Of a DNA stretch of 64,000 nt, positions 23,937 through 31,876 are shown one piece after another. The position numbers and the translations under genes are program-made. This DNA is from Bdellovibrio sp. GT3. GTDB taxonomy: Bacteria; Bdellovibrionota; Bdellovibrionia; Bdellovibrionales; Bdellovibrionaceae. The stretch is taken from positions 1,334,001-1,398,000 of the forward strand of contig NZ_JBBNAD010000005.1 of assembly GCF_037996765.1 (NCBI RefSeq), given 5' to 3'. The notes beneath the pieces were generated by a model. It saw only the letters and a list, made by a program, of their open reading frames with translations. It was not told where the DNA came from and did not search any database. How positions within the stretch are numbered: position 1 is the stretch's first letter; every line of letters starts with the position of its first letter.

Positions 23937-26315
23937 CTATAGTATGTTTAACTCACTGGAATCCTCTTGCTTGCGGGATTTGCTGAGCAGATTTATTTTT
24001 TGGCTTAATTTCGAGTATCCCTGCCAAGGATCCTTTTTTCTTCGTCCCAAGTGCAACAGAGCTTTTTTTAAAGTGAAGTGATCGCCGCCTTGGATTTTTT
24101 TAAGTTCATTCCAGGTTATAGGCATCGCCACCGCGCTGACCGCTCTGGCGCGAAGAGAGTAAGGGGCCACAGCCGTAGCACCCTGCGAGTTTCTTAAATA
24201 GTCGACGAAGATTTTTCCGGTGCGAATTTTTTTGGACATTTTTGAAACAAACAGATCGGGGTCCTGTAGTTCCATTTGTTGGGCCAGGGCATGGGTGAAG
24301 CTGTTGATTTGATCAAATGAATAAATCGTGGCCACGGGGACATGGACGTGGACTCCCTTGCCGCCACTCAGTTTGACAAAACTTTTTAGCCCAAGACCTT
24401 CCAGAAGTTTTTTTAATTTAAACGCGGAAGTCACGACGGTCTTCCAGGAAACTCCGGGCCCAGGATCAAAATCCATGACGAACTGGTCCGGTGTTGCCGT
24501 GTCGGGGTGTCGTGAATTGGAGCAGTGGATTTCAAAAGCATTCATTTGCACCAATGCCGCGAGTCCCGCAGGATCGTGCAGGCTCATATAAGTGCCGTAT
24601 CCGCCATGCTCCTTCATTTTGACCGGGGTTAGTGCCGCTGGCATATGCGTCTGATGTTTTTGAAAAAAGCATTGCTTGCTGGTGCCGTTTGGACAACGCA
24701 CCAATGAAAGCGGGCGATCGGAGATCAAAGGAATAATCCAAGGTGCTGCTTTGGAATAAAAATCAGCGACTTGCAGCTTGGTGATCTTTTCTTTTGCAAA
24801 CAGGATTTTCTCAGGAGAGGAAACCGTCCAATCCTCTGAGCTGACGGTGACGGGTTTAACGGGGGATTCCTTCTTTATTTGTCTGGTAGGTTTATCCTCA
24901 CGCAGACCATGAAAGACTGGAACACGCAGGATTTCTTCGTGGGTCCAATTGGCAAAGGTGATCTCGGCACTTAAGCGGGGTTTAAGCCAATGAATGTCCT
25001 TGCCCTTGGGGGATTTCAAATCAAAGGGGGAAGAGGCCGATTCCAGCGGTTTGATTTGTTCAAAGATCTCCCGCAGTGATTGCCGTGTAAATCCCGTTCC
25101 GACTTTACCCACGTATTGTAACTTCTTATTCTTATAAACACCTAAAAGTAGCGCGCCAAAATGATCGCGGCTTCCTTTGCTTTCGGTGTAACCACCGATG
25201 ACGAACTCCTGCTGTTCGGTGCATTTGGCTTTTACCCAATTGGGATTTCTTTCTGATAAGTAGGGGCTGGTTCTTTTCTTTGAAATAATTCCTTCCAGTC
25301 CATGCCTTTTTGCCAGAGCCAGAAGACTTTTTCCCGAACCATCAAATTCGGAACTGAATCGGATGCGACTGACGGACTTTTTTATATACTTCTGCATTTC
25401 ATCGCGTCTTTGTCCCAGCTCCATGGAACGGAGATCCTTGCCATCAATGGCCAGAAGATCAAAAGCATAATAGTACATGTTGCGGGAGTTTTCAGATTTG
25501 ATGGCATTCTGCAGAAGTTGGAAATCGCTGCGACCGTCTTTATCGAGCACAACGATTTCACCATCAATCACCGCACCATCAAGATCCAGGTCTTTGAGGG
25601 CATCGACAATCGCCGGAAACTTGGTCGACCAGTTTTGCCCCGAACGGGTGTATAGCTGAACTTGCTGGCCGTTGACGTGGGCTTGCATGCGATAGCCATC
25701 GAACTTTAATTCATGCAACCATTCGCTGCCTGTCGGAGGTGCATCCACCAACAAGGCTAGCTCCGGAGCGATGAAGGGCAGTTTTTTCTTTTTGGATTTG
25801 GATCGGGTAGAGGCCTTTATTTTTGGGACTTCCTTTGCATACAGGTCATCCTTCTTCATTAAAAGCCATTGATTGTTTCTTGCGGGAGTGCGTGTGCGCA
25901 CCAGGTGAAAGACGCCTTTCAGTTTTTTCCCTTTTAGATTGATGACCAGATGGCCTTTTTTAAATCCTTTGGTGGCATCCTCCAAGGGCTCCCAGGTTCC
26001 TTTGTCCCAGATGTAAACTTCGCCTGCGCCGTATTCTCCTTCAGGAATGGTTCCGTGGAATTTTCCATAGGAGAGGGGATGGTCTTCAACCTCCACGGCC
26101 AGACGCTTTACTTGTGGATCCATGCTGGGACCTTTGGGGACAGCCCAGCTTTTAAGTACACCTTGCCACTCCAAACGGAAATCCCAGTGCAGATGACTTG
26201 CGTGGTGTTCCTGAACGACAAAAGACAGAGCCTTGGCCTTTCGGGATTTCTTAAGGCCTTTGGGCTCTGAGGTTTTTGAAAAATTGCGCTTTCGATTGTA
26301 CTTCGAAAGAGTCAT
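23937..26315 (-). CDS. ligD: ATP-dependent DNA ligase D (PE-LIG-POL)
   Basis: 792 residues with all three NHEJ domains. The 3'-phosphoesterase domain is at about 30-160 (FVVQEHHASHLHWDFRLEW, HGTIPEGEYGAG). The ATP-dependent ligase is at about 185-500 (LHELKFDGYRM with the adenylated Lys204, DGEIVVLD, EGIISKK). The primase-like polymerase is at about 510-790 (MDFDPGPGVSW, SGGKGVHVHVP). The order matches Pseudomonas LigD. It processes, fills and seals Ku-bound ends. The start follows the upstream small gene by 12 bp, and GGAG of its ribosome site lies in the 3' arm of a nine-base-pair hairpin (26320-26346). Confidence 0.97.
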   Translation of the reverse strand: MTLSKYNRKRNFSKTSEPKGLKKSRKAKALSFVVQEHHASHLHWDFRLEWQGVLKSWAVPKGPSMDPQVKRLAVEVEDHPLSYGKFHGTIPEGEYGAGEVYIWDKGTWEPLEDATKGFKKGHLVINLKGKKLKGVFHLVRTRTPARNNQWLLMKKDDLYAKEVPKIKASTRSKSKKKKLPFIAPELALLVDAPPTGSEWLHELKFDGYRMQAHVNGQQVQLYTRSGQNWSTKFPAIVDALKDLDLDGAVIDGEIVVLDKDGRSDFQLLQNAIKSENSRNMYYYAFDLLAIDGKDLRSMELGQRRDEMQKYIKKSVSRIRFSSEFDGSGKSLLALAKRHGLEGIISKKRTSPYLSERNPNWVKAKCTEQQEFVIGGYTESKGSRDHFGALLLGVYKNKKLQYVGKVGTGFTRQSLREIFEQIKPLESASSPFDLKSPKGKDIHWLKPRLSAEITFANWTHEEILRVPVFHGLREDKPTRQIKKESPVKPVTVSSEDWTVSSPEKILFAKEKITKLQVADFYSKAAPWIIPLISDRPLSLVRCPNGTSKQCFFQKHQTHMPAALTPVKMKEHGGYGTYMSLHDPAGLAALVQMNAFEIHCSNSRHPDTATPDQFVMDFDPGPGVSWKTVVTSAFKLKKLLEGLGLKSFVKLSGGKGVHVHVPVATIYSFDQINSFTHALAQQMELQDPDLFVSKMSKKIRTGKIFVDYLRNSQGATAVAPYSLRARAVSAVAMPITWNELKKIQGGDHFTLKKALLHLGRRKKDPWQGYSKLSQKINLLSKSRKQEDSSELNIL

Positions 26316-26319
26316 TTTT

Positions 26320-26346
26320 TACTCCGTCTAATACATGGACGGAGTA
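26320..26346 (-). promoter_or_regulatory. Hairpin masking the ligD ribosome binding site
   Basis: On the minus strand TACTCCGTC (26346-26338), nine-base loop, GACGGAGTA (26328-26320). The right arm contains the GGAG of ligD. The left arm and loop are the last codons of the upstream small gene, whose TAG stop reaches into the right arm. This arrangement predicts translational coupling. Confidence 0.65.
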
Positions 26347-26498
26347 TTGTGGCTGCGAGGTGACTCTATGGAATCGTCATAGGGCACATCAGCCGAAGTT
26401 TCCTGGTCCCAGCCGCGTTGTTGTTTGCGACTGTTTTCTTTGCTTGGCTTCGGAGCAGGCTTCTTGGCGGATTTGTTTTTCTTATTTTTGTGGGCCAT
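26328..26498 (-). CDS. Small basic protein, first gene of the ligD operon
   Basis: 56 residues. The first half is extremely lysine-rich (MAHKNKKNKSAKKPAPKPSK); the second is acidic/polar and ends in Tyr. I recognise no family. AGGGAGGA precedes the ATG at 26498, an excellent ribosome site. The gene lies 12 bp before ligD on the same strand and shares a hairpin with the ligD ribosome site, so it is transcribed and probably translated with ligD. The basic half may bind nucleic acid; a role in NHEJ is only suggested by position. Confidence 0.72.
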   Translation of the reverse strand: MAHKNKKNKSAKKPAPKPSKENSRKQQRGWDQETSADVPYDDSIESPRSHNTPSMY

Positions 26499-26615
26499 GA
26501 TGTCCTCCCTTGAAGTTACATTTTCCGTCGCTTTTCCCTTCACGTAAACGTCCTATGTTATTGATCAAGGAGCGGGTGACCTTGACTTGGATTTCAACTG
26601 TAAGAAACTATTTTT

Positions 26616-28499
26616 ATGAATATATTCAAGTCCCATCAGGCTGCCGAAGAATACATTGTTTCAAGTTTCGGGAATGAACTGCGGTTTGCCATTCCCTTGG
26701 GGCTGGGTAAACCTAATCAGCTGGTAAATGCCGTGTACGAAAGAGTTAAAAGGGATTCGTCCCTGTCTTTGACACTTTTTACGGCATTGTCGCTGGATAT
26801 TCCGCAACCCAAAACAGACCTGGAAAAGCGTTTTACAGGTGATTTCTTTTCCCGGCATTTTGGCGATGATTATCCCAGACTGGGCTACCTGAAAGATCTC
26901 AAGGATAAAAAAGTTCCTTCAAATATTCAGATTCATGAATTCTATTTTCAGGCCGGTTCAATGCTGGCAAATTCTGTTGCTCAACAAAACTATATCAGCC
27001 TGAATTATACTCACGTCGCGCAAAGTATCCTGGATATGAAACTGGACGGAGTCATGCAGCTGATCGCGAAGTCTTCTGACGGTCGCTACAGTCTTAGCTG
27101 CAATCCGGATCTGACCCTTGATGTGGTGGAGTTGTATAAAAACAAAAATAGACCATTTAAGGTCATTGGCGTGGTCCATCCCGATCTTCCTTTTCTTGGG
27201 GGAGACGCCGAAGTAGGCGCCGAATTCTTTGATGTCATTGTCGATTCAAATGAAGTGCGACACCAACTTTTTGCGACGCCTAAAAATAGCATCGACGAAA
27301 CTGAACATTTGATCGGGCTCCACGCCAGTCGCTTGATTAAAGATGACGGAACTCTTCAGATTGGTATTGGTTCTTTGTCAGATTCTTTGACGGCGGCGAC
27401 CTTGGTGAGACATCGGGATAATGCTGTCTATAAAAAGATTCTAAAGTCCTTGGATATGTCGTTCATCAAGTTGCCCGAGGCGGAGCTTTACGACGACTCA
27501 TTTCAAACCGGAATTTATGGGACCAGTGAGATGATCATGGATGGTTTCATGCATTTGCGTACAGCGGGAATTTTAAAACGTGAAATTCATGATCACGACG
27601 AGAATGAGCGACGCTATCTGCATGGAGCGTTTTTCCTGGGCTCCAAATCATTTTATGAGTGGTTACGGGGGCTTTCAGCAGACGATTTCAAGGGATTATC
27701 CATGACCCGGGTGTCGAAGGTGAATGACCTGTATGATCCCCATGAGATGGCGCTGCGCCGGCAACGCAAAAACGCACGGTTCTTTAATTCCTGTATGCAG
27801 GTGGGATTGCTGGGCGGTGCAGCCTCGGAGACCTTGCAGAATGGGAACGTGGTGAGCGGAGTTGGGGGGCAATTCAATTTTGTGGCGATGTCACATGAAT
27901 TGCCGGATTCATATTCAGTTCTGATGATGAAAAGCACGCGTGAAAAAGCGGGTAAAAGAGAATCTAACATCGTGTGGAGTCCGGAACAGTTGACGATTCC
28001 CCGGCATTTGCGTGATGTCGTGATCACGGAGTATGGGATCGCGTTTTTAAAGGGACAGAGTGATTCCGAGTGCATTAAAAGACTTCTGATGATCACAGAT
28101 TCGCAGTTCCAGGATGAGTTATTGGAAACAGCCCGTAAGAATGGGAAAGTCGATCCGCAATGGAACATCCCGGAGATGGCTCGTGCAAACACACCTCACA
28201 AGATTCGCGAGTTTTTAAAAGAACAGGCACCGGAGTTTGTGTTTAAGAAATTTCCATTCGGAAGTGATTTTACAGCAGCAGAAGAAAAGCTGCAGGCGGC
28301 ATTGCTAAATCTGAAGGACAAAACCCGTTTGCAACTGATCAAGACCCTTGCACTGGGATTCTTTGCGCAGAAATCAGCTTATATAAATGAACTGGAGCGT
28401 ATGAAGTTATTGTCGCCCCAGTCATTCAGTGAATTTATTTATCAACGAATTCTGGTGGGCTCTCTTAAGGAGCTTGCTCATCAGAGTCTTCTTCAATAG
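26616..28499 (+). CDS. Acetyl-CoA hydrolase/transferase family protein
   Basis: 627 residues, longer than the usual 430-550. Family features: LGLGKPNQLVNAVYERV at the N-terminus, GIGSLSDSLTAATLVRHRD in the middle, GTSEMIMDGF (the catalytic-Glu region), then VGGQFNFVAMSHEL and VVITEYGIAFLKGQSDSE at the C-terminus. It would transfer or hydrolyse CoA from acyl-CoA in the cytosol. The extra length is spread over the N-terminal half and a helical C-terminal tail of about 100 residues. It stands alone. The last 35 bp overlap the convergent CsbD-like gene. Confidence 0.88.
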   Translation: MNIFKSHQAAEEYIVSSFGNELRFAIPLGLGKPNQLVNAVYERVKRDSSLSLTLFTALSLDIPQPKTDLEKRFTGDFFSRHFGDDYPRLGYLKDLKDKKVPSNIQIHEFYFQAGSMLANSVAQQNYISLNYTHVAQSILDMKLDGVMQLIAKSSDGRYSLSCNPDLTLDVVELYKNKNRPFKVIGVVHPDLPFLGGDAEVGAEFFDVIVDSNEVRHQLFATPKNSIDETEHLIGLHASRLIKDDGTLQIGIGSLSDSLTAATLVRHRDNAVYKKILKSLDMSFIKLPEAELYDDSFQTGIYGTSEMIMDGFMHLRTAGILKREIHDHDENERRYLHGAFFLGSKSFYEWLRGLSADDFKGLSMTRVSKVNDLYDPHEMALRRQRKNARFFNSCMQVGLLGGAASETLQNGNVVSGVGGQFNFVAMSHELPDSYSVLMMKSTREKAGKRESNIVWSPEQLTIPRHLRDVVITEYGIAFLKGQSDSECIKRLLMITDSQFQDELLETARKNGKVDPQWNIPEMARANTPHKIREFLKEQAPEFVFKKFPFGSDFTAAEEKLQAALLNLKDKTRLQLIKTLALGFFAQKSAYINELERMKLLSPQSFSEFIYQRILVGSLKELAHQSLLQ

Positions 28500-28794
28500 T
28501 GCCTGAATCCTGTGTGCCGGCCTTCTTCTCAGGAGGTCGTTTCCAGGAAGCACTGGCTTCAACTTCGTTGATGGTGGTTTCGGTGCCGCATCGGGCGATT
28601 ATATCATCCAGACGTTGTTCAGTTTCCTCATGGGTTAAACCCGTTTTCAAGGAAACCAAGTCCGTCAGTGAACTATAGTCGTGTTCAATTCTTTCAATAT
28701 CGGACTCATTTAGATTCGCCCATTTTTTTCGGACTTCCTGGGTGACTTGATTCCAGTTTTGTTCATTCAAGCGGTGATCATTTGGTTGTTCCAT
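28465..28794 (-). CDS. CsbD-like stress protein (second copy)
   Basis: 109 residues. The core NWNQVTQEVRKKWANLNESDIERIEHDYSSLTDLVSLKTGLTHEE follows the CsbD pattern (W..v...v...W..Lt..D...i......L...l....G.s.eeA). It has a degenerate glycine pattern and a disordered acidic tail. The paralogue at 13081-13368 is closer to the family. GGAGGA gives a strong ribosome site. Expected role: cytosolic general-stress protein of unknown mechanism. It is 54 bp downstream of the DUF883 gene on the same strand with a hairpin between. Confidence 0.78.
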   Translation of the reverse strand: MEQPNDHRLNEQNWNQVTQEVRKKWANLNESDIERIEHDYSSLTDLVSLKTGLTHEETEQRLDDIIARCGTETTINEVEASASWKRPPEKKAGTQDSGTIEEDSDEQAP

Positions 28795-28819
28795 AGAATC
28801 CTCCTGTGAAATAAGAATT

Positions 28820-28841
28820 GGGGCGGTGTTAAATCCGCCCC
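28820..28841 (-). terminator. Hairpin between the DUF883 and CsbD-like genes
   Basis: GGGGCGG and CCGCCCC arms (28820-28826, 28835-28841) with an eight-base loop. The T-run is poor on both strands, so it may be only a partial terminator or an mRNA-processing hairpin between two stress genes. Confidence 0.55.
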
Positions 28842-28848
28842 TTTGTTC

Positions 28849-29145
28849 TTATTGACGGCGTCGACGGGCAATCATTCCCGCGACAAATCCCACAGCGCAT
28901 GCGCCCAAGACAGTCGCAAGTGGATGATCCTTAACGAAGTCTTCTGATGACTCGTAAGCATCCTGTGCGCGATGTTTGATGGTCTCATAACGATCAGTCC
29001 ATTCGCGTTTCATCTCAGCACGTCTGTCTGACATTTGAGATTTGAGTTCAGATTTCGCTTCGCCATACAGATTTTTACCTGTATCGACGGCTTGTCTGCC
29101 TGTGGATTTAAGATCGTTCATAAGTTCTCTTGGTGTTTCAGCCAT
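28849..29145 (-). CDS. DUF883-family (ElaB/YqjD-like) membrane-anchored protein
   Basis: 98 residues: a long amphipathic helix (STGRQAVDTGKNLYGEAKSELKSQ...DRYETIKHRAQDAYESSEDFVKDHP) followed by one C-terminal transmembrane segment (LATVLGACAVGFVAGMIA) and the RRRRQ tail. This is the ElaB/YqjD layout; the E. coli proteins bind ribosomes at the membrane in stationary phase. GGAGGG precedes the ATG. It forms part of the local stress-gene group. Confidence 0.92.
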   Translation of the reverse strand: MAETPRELMNDLKSTGRQAVDTGKNLYGEAKSELKSQMSDRRAEMKREWTDRYETIKHRAQDAYESSEDFVKDHPLATVLGACAVGFVAGMIARRRRQ

Positions 29146-29275
29146 AGCACCCTCCTTGGTTTTTCATAAGGCCTTAAGCTATCTTTATCACTTTTTGGGA
29201 TGTGCGCCAGAAATCCTTGCTTGAGTTGTTATCGTTCATAAACTCGACTGATTCATCGGCCAGTGTTGGTGCTCA

Positions 29276-30103
29276 CTAGTCCAACACCGGATTCCATTTT
29301 TCGGTCTCTTTGGGAGCTTCGCCCAGTAAAATGAATGTGGTTCCGGCCTTGGCTTTGGCTCCCGCATTGGTTGGTGTTGCGAATTCAATCCCCCCTCTTA
29401 ACAAGGCATCAACGGAATTCATTTTTACAAATGAGTTGAACAGTCCAAGCTTTGCTTGGAATCCGGCTTTTCTCCAAAACACCGTATTCGTTCGTACCAG
29501 TCGCGCGTATTCCCAAGGTACTCGTATTTGCACGTTGATAGTTTGTCCCGTTTTTGAAAGGGAAACCTTGGTCACGGTGCCGACGTCCATGCCGCGATAA
29601 AACAAGGTGTCGCCGTCACTGACGGAATCCAGGCGCTGAGTTTCGAGTTTGAACAGGGCAGTTTCTTCCAGGGGATTTTTTAAATCAGTGCCGATACGTC
29701 CTTGAAAGTTTTCTGCCTTGGGTCCGTCGCCGGGAACTGCAGAGATATAGCTGCCTTCGACCAGAGTATCCAATCCACGAATCTCCTCAAAGCTCACTCG
29801 GGGTGTTTCCAGCCAGTACTTGGTTCCTTCGTTCGCAAACTCGGCGGCATGTTTCTCCAGACGGGCAAAAACTTCGACGGCTTTCTTATCATCGGTTATG
29901 CGAATGTCGTTGACGATGCCAACGCGAACGCCACGAAAACGGACTTCGGTTTTTCCAGGTGTGATGCGTGAGCCCTCTTCAAATCGGATTTTTACTTCGG
30001 GACCCCGCTGTTCAAAGTAGTCATAAAGCAGATATCCTGAGATCAGGACCGCGAACAGGGGAAATACCCAAAAGTACCAGGTCGAACTAATGTTTTTCAT
30101 CAT
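29276..30103 (-). CDS. MCE-domain protein (PqiB-like, two MCE domains)
   Basis: 275 residues. One N-terminal transmembrane segment (WYFWVFPLFAVLISGYLLYDY) precedes two MCE/MlaD domains: residues about 32-120 (GSRITPGKTEVRFRGVRVGIVNDIRI) and about 145-250 (SVSDGDTLFYRGMDVGTVTKVSL). It is shorter than E. coli PqiB, which has three MCE domains. Such proteins form periplasmic rings or tubes that carry lipids between membranes. The start (30103 or 30100) overlaps the end of the PqiA gene by about 15 bp, so the two are coupled. No PqiC-type lipoprotein gene follows. Confidence 0.88.
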   Translation of the reverse strand: MMKNISSTWYFWVFPLFAVLISGYLLYDYFEQRGPEVKIRFEEGSRITPGKTEVRFRGVRVGIVNDIRITDDKKAVEVFARLEKHAAEFANEGTKYWLETPRVSFEEIRGLDTLVEGSYISAVPGDGPKAENFQGRIGTDLKNPLEETALFKLETQRLDSVSDGDTLFYRGMDVGTVTKVSLSKTGQTINVQIRVPWEYARLVRTNTVFWRKAGFQAKLGLFNSFVKMNSVDALLRGGIEFATPTNAGAKAKAGTTFILLGEAPKETEKWNPVLD

Positions 30104-30695
30104 AGGATTTTTTCCATATTGTGGTGGGATCAAAAGCCGCTGAAGAGAGCATTGTGAAAATCACGACAAGGGCAAAGATCCAGGCTCCTGATTCAGGTTT
30201 CGCATTAGCCCAGGGGCCGAGCTTCATGATGGCAACCAGAACAGCGAGCAGAAAAATATCCAGCATCGACCACCGTCCGATGGTTTCCACGATATTGTAT
30301 AAGCGAGTTCTGAATTTCTTTTGATCCGATTTGCCAGTGGATAAACCCAGGTAAAACAATATGATCAGTTTCGCCAAGGGGATCAGAATGCTGGCCAGAA
30401 AGACGATGAGGGCAATACCCCAGGAGCCAGCGCGACTGAGCGTCACGATTCCCTCCCAAATAGTGGAGGTGGATTTGTTGCCGTAAATTTCCAGGGACAT
30501 GAATGGCAGAAGATTTGCGGGAATATACAGGACCAGGGCTGCGGCAGAACAGGCCAGACTCAGCTCGCGGCCGGCGCGAAATCCCAAGTGGTTCAGAGTG
30601 CCGCAAGTTTCACAGGTGACATAGAGAGATGAGTCTTCGACGGGAAGAACTTCTCCGCAAATTTTGCATCGATCTATGGCGTCGCTTTCTGCCAT
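30087..30695 (-). CDS. PqiA-family membrane protein (single-module)
   Basis: 202 residues. An N-terminal zinc-ribbon-like segment has two CxxC pairs (CKICGEVLP...CETCGTLNH). Four transmembrane segments follow, with the family motif LLPFMSLEIYG and GSWGIALIVFLASILIPLAKL. E. coli PqiA carries two such modules; this one has a single module. It is thought to work with the MCE protein in lipid transport and membrane stress defence. GGAGA precedes the ATG, which lies 13 bp after the SDR stop, giving an SDR-PqiA-MCE operon. Confidence 0.9.
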   Translation of the reverse strand: MAESDAIDRCKICGEVLPVEDSSLYVTCETCGTLNHLGFRAGRELSLACSAAALVLYIPANLLPFMSLEIYGNKSTSTIWEGIVTLSRAGSWGIALIVFLASILIPLAKLIILFYLGLSTGKSDQKKFRTRLYNIVETIGRWSMLDIFLLAVLVAIMKLGPWANAKPESGAWIFALVVIFTMLSSAAFDPTTIWKKSYDEKH

Positions 30696-30708
30696 GCTGA
30701 ATCTCCAA

Positions 30709-31755
30709 TCAATGCATTTGATCAGTTTCCGGCGGAATCTCGTTGTTACGTTCAGCGGCCTGCTGTCCCAATGCGGTCAGGAAAGAGCGGGATACGACTG
30801 ATTCCGCATCTTTGCCTTCTAATGTCGTGCGCAGATCTTCGGTGGGATTTGGTAGCAGCCAGTTGGCCACGGATCCAAAGTCCGCGTAGATTCCCGGAAA
30901 GTGAGCATGCAAAAGTGACAGGATCCGGGAGGGTGTGGAAACGGTAGTTTCTGCTTTGCCGGTTTTTATCGCCGAGATTATTTTTCGGGCGGCTCGATCT
31001 GCATTCATTGAAATAAGGGGTGCGGATGCCATCAACGAGAACCAGGCATGCTCTTTTTTGAATTGCCCTTTTACTCTGGCGTTGCGGGCGGAACCGGTAC
31101 GCATCAATCCTGGGCAAACTGTGGTGACGTAAATTCCCAGGGGCATGAGTTCCAGTCGCAGACTTTCAGAATATCCGCGCAAGGCAAATTTGCCGGTGCA
31201 GTAGGCCGCGTGGTGGGGGACGGGAACCAAGCCGCCGATAGAGGAGATGTTCACAATTCGTGAGCCTTTTTGCAGATGCGGAAGACAGGCCCTGTTCATG
31301 TAGTAGGGTGCCCAAAAATGAATGTCCAGGGAGTCCTCAAAATCCTTTTTGGTGGTATTCTGAATCGGACTGGTGGAAATGATTCCGGCATTGTTTACGA
31401 CGATATCGATTTTACCGAAGTAGCGAATTATGGAGGACACCGCCTGATTTACATCATGGGGTTTGGTGCAGTCGCACTCCAGGGTCAGCACCTCGGCGCC
31501 CGGAGCGGCAAGCTCTATCATTTTTTTAGCGCGGGCCAGCTCCTCATTGTCTCGGGCCAGCAGTGCCACTGAAGCTCCCTGTCGGGCGAACTCCTTGGCC
31601 AAAACCAAACCCAGCCCCCGAGATCCTCCGGTTATTGCAGCCACTGATCTTTTGATAGGGCGATAGCGGAATTGGTCTCGCAAAACCGAGTAGGCGAATC
31701 CACCCAGTAAACTCCATGAAAGATTTTTTAAGAGTGATCTGGTGACAGAACTCAT
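30709..31755 (-). CDS. SDR-family oxidoreductase with N-terminal membrane anchor
   Basis: 348 residues. A short hydrophobic N-terminus (LLKNLSWSLLGGFAYSVL) precedes a classical SDR domain: ITGGSRGLG, NNAGIIS, the catalytic Ser in NISSIGG and Tyr/Lys in YCTGK. The remaining 80 residues are a non-SDR tail. Its place before PqiA and the MCE protein suggests a lipid or envelope substrate, which is only an inference. ATG 31755 is chosen; AGAGG lies at 31761-31765, and the GTG two codons earlier would overlap it. Confidence 0.88.
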   Translation of the reverse strand: MSSVTRSLLKNLSWSLLGGFAYSVLRDQFRYRPIKRSVAAITGGSRGLGLVLAKEFARQGASVALLARDNEELARAKKMIELAAPGAEVLTLECDCTKPHDVNQAVSSIIRYFGKIDIVVNNAGIISTSPIQNTTKKDFEDSLDIHFWAPYYMNRACLPHLQKGSRIVNISSIGGLVPVPHHAAYCTGKFALRGYSESLRLELMPLGIYVTTVCPGLMRTGSARNARVKGQFKKEHAWFSLMASAPLISMNADRAARKIISAIKTGKAETTVSTPSRILSLLHAHFPGIYADFGSVANWLLPNPTEDLRTTLEGKDAESVVSRSFLTALGQQAAERNNEIPPETDQMH

Positions 31756-31816
31756 AGGCACCTCTTTGACCCTATTCTAGAAGACGCAGGCGAGGTGCAC
31801 AGATCCAGTGCAGGAA

Positions 31817-31848
31817 AGCAAATTCCCGCTTAAAGGCGGGAATTTGCT
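31817..31848 (-). terminator. Very stable 13-bp hairpin, probable terminator of the lipoprotein gene
   Basis: Perfect inverted repeat AGCAAATTCCCGC (31817-31829) and GCGGGAATTTGCT (31836-31848), loop TTAAAG. It lies between two same-strand genes. Only a short pyrimidine run follows on the minus strand, so termination may need help. Confidence 0.6.
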
Positions 31849-31876
31849 CATCGATAAATTTCAGAAGAATGAAGTC

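Noticed and set aside
23937-26498. Frameshift or split in ligD
   Set aside because: All three domains are in one uninterrupted frame in the order PE, LIG, POL with intact key residues.
26616-28499. Fusion of a second domain to the acetyl-CoA hydrolase because of its length (627 residues)
   Set aside because: The extra residues are dispersed and helical without a recognisable second domain.
13385-29219. GAAATCCTTG (its reverse complement CAAGGATTTC) upstream of both the CsbD gene (13385-13394) and the DUF883 gene (29210-29219) as a shared stress motif
   Set aside because: The distance to the start differs (17 versus 65 bp), and TTCAAGGA-like strings elsewhere are parts of ribosome sites. Two ten-base matches in 64 kb are not enough.
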